The position numbers and the translations under genes are program-made. Under the pieces are notes generated by a model that worked only from the letters and a program-made list of their open reading frames with translations, did no database searches and had not been told where the DNA came from. 64,000 nt of DNA from Ichthyophis bannanicus (taxonomy: Eukaryota > Chordata > Amphibia > Gymnophiona > Ichthyophiidae): contig CM066031.1 in assembly GCA_033557465.1 (NCBI GenBank), positions 1,445,696,396-1,445,760,395 on the forward strand. Direction: 5' to 3'. This document shows, in pieces, positions 53,366 to 64,000 of the stretch (the stretch's first letter is position 1; the number at the start of each line of letters is the position of its first letter).

Positions 53366-55494
53366 TTTTTGCCGTGACTCGGATCTCTGTGTTTCCTCAG
53401 CAGTTGGAAACAGCAGACAAGTTGTGAGTGAGTATACTAAACAATTGACAGATATCTGTGTGTATATTGTGATTGTAATGTAAAGCCGGTAAGGTTAAGG
53501 TAATTAGAGATCTCAGTTAGATAAGTGAAGTGAGATGGGGCAAGAGAAAAGGAAGCCCTAATTGTGAAATGAGGCGCAAAGTTTTGGTGAAGCGCCCTTA
53601 TGTTAACATTCGATGACTGCCAGTAACCCACAGTTTGCCGTTCCCCCTTGGAACATTTCAGTGGGACAAGTTGAATTGATTACAGTATGAAATGTGATTA
53701 GATTTAAGCAAATTTCATACCAGTCATGAATGTGCTGTGTATGGTTTAAGGCTGAAAAAGTGCAGCAAGCCACTGACTTTGTGTTTAGAAATCCAGTGTT
53801 TAGGATGGATAGTGTAAATATAAAAGAAACGGAAGCTTACAGGGAAAAACCTATATCGTTGCTGTATGACTGTAAAATAGAAATTAATCAAAGTTTTAAA
53901 GGACTAATTTTCATGTCATAATTGTAGTGTGAAGTTTGTTTCCTCTAATTTTGTGGTTAGGGAATTGTTCTGTGCAGTGTAAGTTTTGATATTTACTGCA
54001 GTAATAATTTAGAGGTTTCCGGCAAGATAACAGCTTGGCATGACTGCAATATTAGCAGGAAGAAAGTCTTTGAGCAACTGTGGTAAGATTTTCTTTGTTA
54101 GACTAATCATTAGCCTTATTGGGGAAGTTAAAAACACCTCCAAATGTGATTAACTATTTCTCTTGTGTAGTATGTTATAGTAAATAAGTTTTGTTTTTTA
54201 GGTCTGGATCTGAACTTATTTTGGGTTATGAGAATTTATTTACTGATTCCATTCTATGTGTAATAATGCAAATGCTGAAAAATATTATTAGAAACATTAC
54301 TCCTTGGTGTTTCTTATGTCTCTGATGCTTTGGGAAAAAAATGATTGATATATTCTCCAACTTGTATTTCTAGTTATAATTGATGTGAATGAATGGGAAG
54401 ATCTTCCATGCTTTGATATATTTAGATATTTGATAAGTGTGTGATGTAATAACGGTTTTAAAAAAATTAAGTGTTTTAAAGGAAAGAGAAGTTAGTAACT
54501 TAACTGGAAAAAAATTGAATTGCTAGTCAAGTTAAGTCAAGCAAGTTTGTTTACTTAAAGGGAAAAAGTGAATGATACAATTATATTCAAACAAGTGAAT
54601 TAAGTTAATTAAAACAGTATGGCGAATATATGTATAATGTTGAAAGTTCAACTATGATAGTGTATGAGTAAATGTCTGAAGAAAAAAATGCTGATATTTC
54701 TCTTAGTCTCTTTTAAACTAATCTGCAGGAGTCGATTGGAGGAGTGATCTTAAATTCTCATGTTGTGTATGTTTTAGTTATTATGAAAGACCTCTGCAGA
54801 ACTGATGTTATTAATTGCAAGTGTGAAGCAAATGGCCTTGCTGCTAGTGGAATATTTTTAAATTAGTATCACTGAGTTAGATTTAATATGCCTACCTCTT
54901 CTATTGCTACTGTTTGTGTTCTCACTCAGAAATTTTCCATTGGACGTAAGCCACTGGGCTGGTAGCAGTAGTCTTTGCAATCCAAATTACAGATTTTCTA
55001 GTACTTTAACATGTCCTCTCATTAAGTTTTCGCGTCTTCTACACTTGGAATAAAAAAAACCCAGCTTCCTTCCAGCTCTAGATTGCTACTGTTTGACCTT
55101 ACTCTGTACTGATGGTTCTGCTTTGCACAATGAGTAAGGAAAACTGATGCAATTGAAAGAATTGATTCTGTGACAGAGTCGGCTGCTTTGCTGTTTGCTA
55201 ATGCTCAACTAGCTGGAGTGTTCGCTCTTTCTAGAGCTCTTGAGTTATCTGCTCACTTGATTAATACTGATTTTGTCTCAGGCTTCTTGCATGAGGAGCT
55301 CTATGTGCTGATACTACTATGCTGTTTTGTTCTGAGAATAGTAGTAACAAAGATAAAAGTGTTAAGTTATTAAGAAGTGATAATTGATTTTCTAGTTGGT
55401 TTAAATTTGATGTTAAAAAAGGTTTATGTTTTATGGATATACACACCCTTATATAAATGTTCCTTCTTTGTGAGCTTAGATGTCTATGCGAAAT
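53366..55494. other. No gene seen
   Basis: AT-rich intergenic sequence. Short frames (53730-53921, 55170-55373) have no recognised content. Confidence 0.5.
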
Positions 55495-55690
55495 TAGACT
55501 GGAATAGAGAAGTAGTCTAATGACTAGAGTACTAGCACCCCTTGTGACCTTGGATAAGTCACTTAACCCTCATTGCCTTACAAAGAAAAATTTCAAGTTA
55601 TCAATGTTCCTGTTTAATGTGCTGTACCAAGTTTTAGTTGCAATGTGAACTGCTGTGATTAGTGGGGAAAGTAGTATTAAAAAAAATAAC
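55495..55690 (+). mobile_element. CORE-SINE, second tail type
   Basis: GAGAAGTAGTCTAATGACTA head, core CCTTGTGACCTTGGATAAGT, and a tail unlike the RTE type, ending in poly-A near 55680. Confidence 0.65.
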
Positions 55691-56295
55691 AAAAAACCAA
55701 AGAAAAGTGCAAACATAGATAAACCAGGTCAGCTGGGTGTGGCTGGGAGGTTATATGCTGAGGTGAACAGATGGGATTTAAGTAGGGACCTGAAAGTGGT
55801 GTAGTTATCTTCCAGAACGGAGCGGAGTGGGAAGAGAGTTTCCACAGGGCTGGACCAAGGAAGAAAAAGGCAGAATGACGGGTAGACTGTAAGTGTGCAC
55901 GAGATGGTGGGGGGAGGTGAAGTCGATTAATGTGAAGAGAATGAAGACTACGTGTAGGGATGTGGAAGCAGAGAAAACCAGTGAGGTACTGGGGTGTTTG
56001 TGTGTGCAGGATGCGGTGATAATGTTTAAAGTAATGTGAGTTGAATCATCACCTAAGATAAGACAGCCTTCCTAATAATTGTTGACAAACAATTGAAATG
56101 AGTTTAAATTATTTGTCATAAACTGCTAGTTATGTTTTAATGTTGTTACCCCTTGAATAACCAGATTGACTATATCTTGTATATTGTTAAAGCTGGAGAA
56201 TACATCACAAATATAATTAGTGATATGGATATGTACAATTGTGTTCCTGACAGGAAAAAGCAATGTGACTATCAGGCCACATGCTAACATTTGAT
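55691..56295. other. No gene seen
   Basis: Noncoding; borders the inverted duplicated block that starts near 56296. Confidence 0.5.
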
Positions 56296-56345
56296 TTGGC
56301 AAGTAGACAGAATAAGTTTAGGAATGCAGATGAAAAAAATAACTA

Positions 56346-57244
56346 TGTTACAGGTTAGCTATTGTGGCGGCCACCACTACGTCTAGGAGGCTGCCTAGTA
56401 GGGTGCGCCGGTCATCACTCTTTTTGTGTAGTTGTGGCCTGCTTTGTAAGCAGTATGAGTGGATGAGGACACAGGACAATTTGTAAAAATAAATTGCTTT
56501 TTATTTGTTTCTTCGTGGAATCAATTTTTGACAAATGACCATGATAAGGCAAATCAAAAATATAACCAAAAATAGAATACTTTCTCCAATAACTTTCTTA
56601 GCAAAAACTCTCCAAGCAGTTTTTCTCCACTCTTGTTAACTTTGCTTTCTTCCATTTAACAAAACCAGCAAAATACTGTTAAGTGCACAGTTCAACAAAA
56701 CTTCAATAAGACAGTTTTGAAATCACATTCTCAGCTGCTGCAGATTAGGATACCAGCCATGTGCTGCCTCTTAGTTTAAAACCATTAGCCTTCTTAACCG
56801 GGCTTTAGCAGTGGTAAAACTGGCTGCTTTTAAACACGAGGTTTCTATCTTCTTGTCTGCCCTTCTCCTAGGCATTCATTGATACCAGCACATATGTTAT
56901 CTTCTTAACCTGTATCATACAGCCTTCCATAAAGCATTAAACATTGCTTACACAAAGTCCACACTCCATTGACTCTGCTGAAGATACTGGACTGTTTGGA
57001 TAAAGCTCCACTTCCATTTCCTCCGGTGAACTATAAAACTCAGGGCTTGGGGCAACTTCTGGAACACTCTGCTGCACTTCTTTTAAAAGTTTAAACAGCT
57101 TTCCCCATTTTAGACTCTGGCTCCCCCTTTTAACTGGGTCAGAACCTCTTGCCCTTCTCTCCCTTAACAATTCCACTTCAGGAGATATATGAGTTGTTTG
57201 GCTGGCAGAAACCCTCTTTTTATCAGACTTTCTGTACTGTCTGT
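56346..57244 (-). mobile_element. LTR family B, 3' portion (second copy)
   Basis: Inverted near-identical copy of 34988-35882, including the PEEMEVE...MECGLC frame at 56945-57030. Joined at 57244 to provirus A2 with CTGT, the complement of ACAG. Confidence 0.88.
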
Positions 57245-58813
57245 TGTGACAATGCAGAGGTTGCAGAACCTGAAAATGAAGGTTTAAAACACTTTTTCTC
57301 TTCAGAAGCTGTCAGTGAAACTGGGCAGGAAGGGGTTAATGATACAGCCCTGAAAGCTGTGCTACACAGGAAAGTGGAAAGAGAGCCACAACCCTAGCTT
57401 GAAGCAAACCCAGGGAGCTGACGTGGGAGGAAAAGGGGCGGAGTCACACCCAATAGGGCAGCTTGCTTCACTTAACCAGGAAGCCACTGCCAGTAGGGAG
57501 AAGAAAGAGCAAGGGAGAAAGAAAGGAGAGAGAGTCTGAGAGAAAGACTGCAGAGACCAAGAGAGAGTCTGGAAGCAGAGGCAAAGGGAGCCAAGGAGAG
57601 AGGCCAAGCCTCAGAGGAACCTTCCAAGGAGGAACTACTTGGAGCTCATTAGCCAAGGAAAGCAGGTCAGAGACTATTTAAAACTCCAGGGGAGAAGGTC
57701 AGATACCTTGCCTGTAAGGGAGAGAAATACTCTCAGGAATCTTCTCTCAGGAATGAAAGATTGGGCAGAGAGAAGATCCCTTTCAGTAAGCTAAAGAAAG
57801 TTGCTTGTCACAGACAACGTTATAGAAGCTCTAGCTCTGAGTGTAGCCCAGGTGCCTATCAGCATGCTCGTGATTACAAGCAGCACAGACACGGGCAGGA
57901 GCTAGGCTCTGACGAAGACGCTGTAATACAAGATTTAGTGAAACAGTATCATAGGAAATGTTTACCTCCCTGCCAAGAACACAGTCTAGGCGTACCAGAA
58001 ATCAGGGTAGCCCTTTTTATAAGCTTTTAAAAGGTGCTGATAGCTTAGAGCCTGTACATGTGCCTAGGTATGTTAAGGAGAACAAAAGAAGACAGCTTAA
58101 GGATTTAATTAAGCAATGGCAGTCTGTAGACTCTCTTAACCAAAGCCTCAAAGATATATCAGACCCAGAAGAGATGTTAATTGATCCACCTTCATCAGTT
58201 AGCAGTGATATCGCCTATGGAATGTGGGATCTGTTATAAGGATTGAAGTTACATTAAGGGAATCCTATAAGAGGAGAGAAGCTGTATCAAAGCTTATATG
58301 TGAAGTGCTGAGAAGCCTATTTGAATGAATCTGAGTTTCATTGAGAAAGGCAGCCTTCTGCCGTGGGAAACTCAGATGTAATTATTGCACCTGTGAAGTA
58401 AAGCTCAACGCTGGAGAATGTCCTATGTTTAAAGAGAGCATACTAGTGCAATGTTTAATGGAAAGAAATCAAGGCTTGTATTGGAAGCTAATGGAAGTTT
58501 AATTGCTGAACTTTGTACTTTGAATTGTACCTGAGAAGCATCAGGATTTTCATGGACGTTTTATTTGACACAATTGAGTACCACTACTTTTTGTTTGTGC
58601 CTGGGGACGTAGTGCTCCAAATTTCCTGTGTGTGGAAATAAAGTTATTATTGGAACTCACAGAAGGCCTACGCTCTGTTACTTGGCCCACAACTACAATG
58701 GACACCAGACAGCAGCACTTAGATATATAAATTTGCTTTCCTCTTTGCCCCACATGCTAACCCCTCATAGGCCAACTGCCTATACCTACGCCAGAGGGCG
58801 CTGCAGTGTGACA
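57245..58813 (+). repeat. Provirus A2 5' LTR
   Basis: 1569 bp with TGTGACA ends. AATAAAG near 58637. It carries the LTR-borne ORF (frames 57463-58239, broken) and the CTCF-like CCAGAGGGCGCT at 58791-58802. Confidence 0.92.
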
Positions 58814-58824
58814 GGGAAGGAAAC

Positions 58825-58836
58825 TGGCGTAGTTTT
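58825..58836 (+). promoter_or_regulatory. Primer-binding site, tRNA-Ser-like (A2)
   Basis: TGGCGTAGTTTT, 11 bases after the LTR, identical to A1. Confidence 0.6.
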
Positions 58837-59085
58837 ACGGATTTTTGAACTACGGGCCTCACACAGAAGAAGAGTGGCATACCAACGTTGCCAGTAAAGT
58901 CCTGAGGAAGGAGCAGTTTTGAAAGTTTGAAAAAAAAAAAAAGAAGAAAAAAAATTTGGTCAACACAAGTATCCAGGAAGAGCTTACCAGAGTGCAAGTC
59001 TACCTACCGGAGTGCAGCATCGGCGGAGGCGGAAAGGAGTACCTGTACCAGGGATACCGCATAGCTGATGAGCGAGACACTCCAC

Positions 59086-59237
59086 TTGTGGCAGGTAACC
59101 AGTAGCTAAGCGGGTTAACTGGGATACTGCTGCAAGGGGGGGTAAGATTGCAGGGTTGGACTGGAAGTTGAGGGGATACAATTGTCGTGGGTATCGCACT
59201 TGGTGTTGTTCTTTGTTTTCTTGCAGAATACAGCAGG
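59086..59237 (+). promoter_or_regulatory. Possible leader intron of provirus A2
   Basis: A donor-like CAGGTAAC (about 59090) or GGGTAAGAT (about 59140) is followed by a pyrimidine tract and TTTTCTTGCAG at about 59215-59225, 13 bases before the gag ATG. A1 and the diverged C element keep the acceptor in the same place. Confidence 0.45.
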
Positions 59238-60150
59238 ATGGAGCCAGCACAGCTAATGAGCTGGGTTGCTGAGAGGTTTCAGCAGCAGCAGGCGATGTCA
59301 GCGCAAGCCCAGGAGAGGATGGCTAAGATGATTCATGCGCAACAGAAGCCGCTGTTGGATCTGCTGGGATCATACATCGGGGAGCAGAAGCAAACAGCGC
59401 AAGTGTTAGAGACTATGTCCAGTTCGCTAGGAGCTGTAGCGGGACTGGGAACTGTGGGACAGGGTATATTTTCTCTAGGTCAAATGTCTAAGGATGAAAA
59501 TGTTGATGATTACCTAGATGTTTTCGAACGCATCGCGCTCATGAGCGGTTGGCCGAAAAAACAGTGGGTCATCAGGCTAGCTGCAGCATTAACAGGCGAG
59601 GCTCTCGCAGCCTACCGGGCTATGCCTAATGACCAGGCCAACAACTATGACGCAGTGGTTAAAACCATTAAGGAGAGACTAGGCTTAACTCCAGTGGTAT
59701 ATCGCCGTCGTTTGCGGGGGTGCAAGTTAACCCCGGGCGAAACACCACAGGCCTTATGCCATAGAGTCAGAACAATTGGTTTATAAATGGTTGTCTCCGG
59801 AGGGAAAGAGCATTGAGGCGATTTTGGATGACATTGTGTTAGAGCAATTTGTAGAAGCATTACCAGATGAAATACAATCCTTCCTTATTCTAAAAGATTG
59901 TAGGAACACGAAAGACGCCATCTTGCTTGCTGACCGCTTCTTAGAGGCAGAAGCCATCGGTCAGAAGAAGATGACTGTTCCGGATACAGCAATCTTGGGA
60001 ATGTCAGGAATGAGGGAAGGGTGCAAGGTAAATGAGTTTTTGCCTAAGAAACCTTGGCAAAAACCTGCCTGGGATGAGCGAAAATGCTTTGCATGTGGCC
60101 GGAAGGGTCACTTGAAGAAAAATTGCAGGGATAATCTAGTGTTAGTACCA
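59238..60150 (+). pseudogene. Gag with SCAN-like capsid, provirus A2
   Basis: The best copy of this gag. ATG at 59238 (MEPAQLMSWVAERF). Residues 1-80 are Gln-rich helix (FQQQQAMSAQAQERMAKMIH). The capsid N-part includes DENVDDYLDVFERIALMSGW. The SCAN-like part has LTPGETPQALCHRVRT, then past a frame shift near 59780, YKWLSPEGKSIEAIL and LEQFVEALPDEIQSFL. The zinc knuckle CFACGRKGHLKKNC ends at about 60125. One shift in about 300 codons. It would assemble the particle. Confidence 0.88.
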
Positions 60151-60179
60151 CCCAGTCCAAGGAGGTTGGGGAGGAATTT

Positions 60180-60610
60180 TTACTAACGGTATGGGTCAAC
60201 AATATCCAGGTCAATGCACTTTTAGATTCGGGCACAGACCAGTCAATGGTTTCCAAAGCCCTATGGGAGGAGATAAAGGCTCAGGGGTGGAGAATCTGTA
60301 AGGTACCCTGAAGATAAGATAAGAAAGTACCCCTGAGATAAAATAAGAAAGTACCCGGAGGATAAGGTAAGAATTCATCCAAAGGATAGGATACGAATTC
60401 GATGTGTGCATGGCGCGTCATCGTCATATCCTTTGCACACAGTAACCGTGGAAGGGCTAGGCTTGAGAAAGAATATCTTAGTAGCAGTAGTGCCTAAGTT
60501 ACCACACCCCTGATTTTAGGTAGGGATTGGCCTCAATTTAAAAATGGCCTAGTTAAAGGACTAGCTTCCACAGTAGAAGCCAAAGTCCCTGACCCTAAAT
60601 AAAGTAAGAA
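60180..60610 (+). pseudogene. Protease region, provirus A2
   Basis: The DSGTDQS block lies near 60225, and the GRDWPQFKNGL block near 60520, in frames broken by stops and indels. Matches A1 31527-32110 inverted. Confidence 0.75.
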
Positions 60611-60689
60611 AGGAACCAGGATGGAGGCAGGGAAAAGGGAAAAAGAAAGAATACACAACATCATTCTCCAAGGGGTAAATCCATGGCGT

Positions 60690-61310
60690 AGGGATGGTAC
60701 CAGCCCCGTTATTTGAGAAACCCCGAGAGAAGCCAGATAGGGAGACGAGCCCCTATCCCGGACCCTCCAAGTTAAAAGGGAAAGTTCATCCTAAAATGTT
60801 GTAAGCTTACACCTAACTGCTTGTAAGGATCACCCAGAGAGCATCAGAGCAAGCTGCAGCTTTGACATATATAGTTCGGAGGTACACTATTATAACCACG
60901 CCAAGGTCGAGTCTTAGTAGAAACCGGTATACAGCTCATGAAATACCACCCGGTTGGCTATGGTCGATCGCTCCGCGAATCAGGTTTCCTAGTAAGGGTC
61001 GAGGAATGCATAGTATTGTAGGTGCAGGGGTATAGACCCAGACTTTTAGGGGAGCTGTAAAAGTCTTACTGATAAACCGTCTCCATAAAAGCGATTATAA
61101 AGTAATACCCTAGGGAGATAGAATAGCGCAGCCTCATCATGGAGAGAGTTGGCTTCCCTACTTAATATGAGGAGGAGGTTACCCGAACTAAGTACTACCT
61201 TAGAGGGATTAGGTGGTGTCTGGAGCCATAGACGTCTATGAGGACAGGTCTAACAGCCACTAGTAGGGGGGAACTGGCAAAGAGCGACTTTGTCCCTCAG
61301 TTGGGTTGAA
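60690..61310 (+). pseudogene. dUTPase, provirus A2
   Basis: Base-level match to A1 30964-31549, but indels every 20-60 bases scatter the dUTPase motifs over all frames. No usable frame remains. Confidence 0.75.
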
Positions 61311-61489
61311 TAGGAAAGTCCCAGGTCCACCTACCCGAGGTAGAGGAAGAAATCTCTTCACATCAGCAGAGAGTTCTGCTGGGAAAGAGTAGAGATACCC
61401 CAGTTTATAAAGGACTTAAGGGGGAGGTGGCAACGCACAATCTTTGCAGGTAATAGAGGGGATACCTCAGTTTCTTAGAGGACTTAAAG

Positions 61490-61800
61490 GAGCCGAAATA
61501 TGACCAAACACCAGTCAGGGGCTTCCAAGAAAAAGTATTAGGACCATAGTACCCTACCGCTTCAATTTAGATAAGGCGGATGAAAAGGTCAGTGTAAATG
61601 GAACCCGGTCCATAGCCCAGAGTTTTGAGAGCGCCTGAGAAAGGACCCTGTCGGCCGTACCAATCAAAAAACACAGGTGGGGGTGGTCCAAACAGCATAC
61701 ACCGTAGAGACCTAGGAAAGGGAAAAACAACAAAATTTCCATTGTAAATGTTCTGCGACCCATGGCATCCGAGCGAGATAGTTTCTAAGACTCTGGTTAT
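61490..61800 (+). pseudogene. Integrase C-terminal remnant, provirus A2
   Basis: Corresponds to A1 30514-30789 by nucleotide similarity (for example AGAGACCTAGGAAAGGGAAA near 61706). Reading frame destroyed. Confidence 0.65.
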
Positions 61801-61804
61801 GGGA

Positions 61805-61921
61805 CCATAAAGTTTTTTAAAAATAAAAATAAAAATTACTTTATAAAATTCCTTTTCTAAAACAAAAAAAAACAAAAAAAAATAAATAAAATAATCAAAA
61901 AAAAAAAAAAAAAAAAAAAAG
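61805..61921. repeat. A-rich low-complexity insertion
   Basis: Ends in a run of about 26 A. It is absent from the same place in A1 (between CCATAAAG and GAGGATAG), so it is either a small insertion or a sequencing artefact. Confidence 0.8.
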
Positions 61922-62026
61922 GAGGATAGTTTTGCTAGCTAACAGTTTAACCCGAGTAAGATTCCTTTGCTGTTCTGGACAGGTTCCCAGACAAGCCCGG
62001 AACTAATCTTAAAATGGGGGGGTTTA

Positions 62027-63661
62027 TGTGACAATGCATGAGGTTTGCAGAACCTGAAAATGAATGTTTAAAACACTTTTTTCCCCCTCTTCAGAAACGC
62101 TGTCAGTGAAACGGGGCAGGGAAGGGCGTTAATGATACAGCCCTCGAAAGCTGTGGCTACACGGGAAAGTGGTGAAAGATAGCCACACACCTAGCTTGGA
62201 AGCAAACCCAGGCGAGCTGACGTGGTGAGGAAAAGGGGCGGAGTCACAACGATAGGGCCAAGCTTTGCCCTTCACTTAACCAGTAAGCCCACTGCCAGTA
62301 GGGAGAAGAAAGAGCAAGGGAGAAAGAAGGAGAGAGAGTCCCGAGGAGAAAGACTTGCAGAGACCAAGAGAGATTGGTCTGGGATTAAGCAGAGGCAAAG
62401 GCGAGCCAAGGAGATGAGGCCAAGCCTCAGAGGAACCCTTCCAAGGAGGAACTACTTGGAAGCTCATTAGCCAAGGAAAGCAGGTCAGAGACGATTTAAA
62501 AAACACACTCCAGGGGAGAAGGTCAGATACCTTGCCTGTAAGGGAAGAGAAATAGCTCTCAGGAATCTTCTCTCAGGAATGAAAGATTGGGGCAGAGAGA
62601 AGAATCCCTTTCAGTAAGCTAAAGAAAGTTGCTTGTCACAGAACAACGTTTATAGAAGCTCTAGCCTCTGATGAGTGTAGCCCAGGTGGGCCCTGAGATC
62701 AGCATTGCTGCGTGAATTACATAGCAGGCCACAGACACGGGCAGGAGCTAGGCTCTCTGACGAAGACAGCTGTAATACAAGATTTAGTGAAAACAGTATC
62801 ACAGGAAATGTTTACCTCCCTGCCAGAGAACACCAGTCTAGGCGTACCAGAAATCCAGGTGAGCCCTTTTTATAAGCTTTTAAAAGGTGCTGATAGCTTA
62901 GAGTCTGTACAATGTGCCTAGGTATGGTTAAGGAGAACAAAAGAAGACAGCTTAAAGGATTTAATTAAGCATGGCAGTCTGTAGACTCTCTTAACCAAAG
63001 CCGTCAAAGAGACTATCAGGACCCAGAAGAGATGTTAATCCATGATCCACCCTATCATCCGTTAGGCAGTGATTCGCCTATGGAATGTGGGATCCTGATC
63101 TATACAGGATTGAAGTTACATTTAAGGAATCCTATAAGAGGAGAGAAGCTGTATCAAAGCTTATATGTGAAGTGCTTGAGAACGCCTATTTGAACGAATC
63201 TGAGTTTCATTGTAGGAAAGGCAGCCATTCCTTTCGCCGTTAGGGGAAACTCAGATGTAATTATTGGCACGCTGTGAAGTGTAATAGCTCAACGCTGGAG
63301 AATGTCCTATGTTTAAGAGAGCATACTAGTGCACATGTTTAATGGAAGAAATCAATGCTTGTTATTTGGAAGCTAATTGAAGTTAATTGCTGAACTTTGT
63401 ATACTTTGAATTGTACCTGAGAAGCATCAGGATTTTCCTGGACTGTTTTATTGACACAATTGAGTACTCACTACTTTTTGTTTTGTGTCCTGGGGACGTA
63501 GTGCTCCAAATTCCTGTTGTGTGGAAAAATAAAGTTATTCATTGGAAGCTTGGCCCACAACTAACAATGGACACCAGACGGCAGCACCTTAGGTATATAA
63601 ATTTTTTGCTTTCCTCTTTGCCCCACATGCTAACCCCTCATAGGCCAAACTTGCACTATAC
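62027..63661 (+). repeat. Provirus A2 3' LTR (interrupted)
   Basis: Starts TGTGACAATGCATGAGG after a purine tract (AAAATGGGGGGG). Many single-base insertions compared with the 5' LTR. Cut at 63661 by a hAT end. Confidence 0.85.
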
Positions 63662-64000
63662 CAGTGATGGCTAACCTTATTTTGAGCCCGAGTGGTCCCA
63701 AACTGCCGCAACAAAACCAAAGAATTTCCTCCAAAGTTCCAGGCAAGGGGCAATTTGCATAAATATCTTGGCATAATGCTAACATACACTAACTTTTCAG
63801 TACAACATGTCTCTTAATGAGTGGCCTGATGGATCAAAGACAAGACTAAAAGATTTTCTACACTTTACTATAATCCAGTGCCAAACCGCCAGGGCACACC
63901 TTTAGGAAACTACTTACAAACACTGCCCATTTAGAACGCAATAGCAAACCCGCAGGTTATCTAACTAGCACTACCAGGACTCACAAAGCACCACAACCAT
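63662..64000 (-). mobile_element. hAT element end (runs off window)
   Basis: CAGTGATGGCTAACC and the next 330 bases are the inverted copy of 28914-28590, inserted at the same LTR position as in A1. Confidence 0.9.

Larger units (their letters stand above)
56296..64000 (-). repeat. Inverted duplicate of the 28.6-35.9 kb locus
   Basis: Reading down from 35935, the left locus matches up from 56296: flank, LTR B end, provirus with the same pol deletion, and the same hAT insertion site. Identity is about 98% over LTR B and the 5' LTR. It falls in 60.2-64 kb because of many single-base indels. The copy runs past the window end. Confidence 0.9.
57245..64000 (+). mobile_element. Gmr1-like Ty3/gypsy provirus A2 (runs off window)
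   Basis: 5' LTR 57245-58813, primer site 58825, gag, protease, dUTPase, integrase tail, then a 3' LTR from 62027 that is interrupted by the hAT element at 63662. Same pol deletion as A1, so it is a duplicate, not a separate insertion. A 110-bp A-rich tract (61805-61920) is extra compared with A1. Confidence 0.88.

Overview
The window is vertebrate nuclear DNA dominated by transposable elements. The one clear host gene piece is the first coding exon of an RNF125-like E3 ubiquitin ligase on the minus strand (21532-21644). It lies in a CpG-rich promoter, and its splice donor points toward position 1, so roughly 1-21531 should be intron 1 and the rest upstream intergenic DNA. The mix of DIRS tyrosine-recombinase elements, SCAN-capsid (Gmr1-like) Ty3/gypsy elements, L1/Tx1-, RTE-BovB- and L2/CR1-type LINEs, hAT elements and MIR-like CORE-SINEs fits a large-genome, non-mammalian tetrapod. 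A caecilian amphibian is my best guess; this is inference, not proof.

Layout. 1-1634: LTR whose body carries an ORF. 1.7-4.6 kb: SINEs and a LINE tail. 4627-17066: a DIRS element (minus) split by a 6.4-kb L1/Tx1-type LINE (9037-15443, perfect 16-bp target-site duplication) and a 360-bp hAT element (15513-15872, perfect 8-bp duplication). 17452-19768 and 22806-24858: two related retroelements, each made of tandem promoter-like monomers, one L1-ORF1-like gene and a poly-A tail, with no reverse transcriptase. 20455-21002: hAT-like element. 21.4-21.8 kb: RNF125 promoter and exon 1. 26225-35882: an LTR (family B) split by a Gmr1-like provirus (A1, 26796-34987, minus), whose 3' LTR is in turn split by a 2.1-kb hAT element. 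36.35-41.87 kb: a second, decayed provirus (C) with gag, protease, dUTPase, RT and RNase H. 42.7-43.2 kb: a possible Harbinger Myb-like fragment. 44.1-45.1 kb: L2/CR1 3' end. 47.5-52.8 kb: RTE-BovB-type LINE (minus) interrupted by a 2.1-kb fold-back element carrying hammerhead-ribozyme-like motifs. 56296-64000: an inverted second copy of the 28.6-35.9 kb locus (provirus A2, plus strand), sharing even the hAT insertion site.

The proviruses share an unusual plan: long (about 1.5-kb) LTRs, a primer-binding site resembling the complement of tRNA-Ser, a probable leader intron ending just before gag, a SCAN-like capsid, and a dUTPase after the protease. In all four LTR families (A-D) the LTR contains an arginine/glutamate/serine-rich reading frame ending in a similar acidic Met-Glu/Asp-Cys motif. 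In A1 the integrase reading frame stays open straight into the 3' LTR. This LTR-borne coding region and the monomer-driven ORF1-only retroelements are the most novel-looking systems here.

Every transposon gene seen carries stops or frame breaks except the two ORF1-like genes and the L1 ORF1. Stretches at about 36-39 kb and 60.2-64 kb are so rich in small indels that sequencing or assembly error is likely there.
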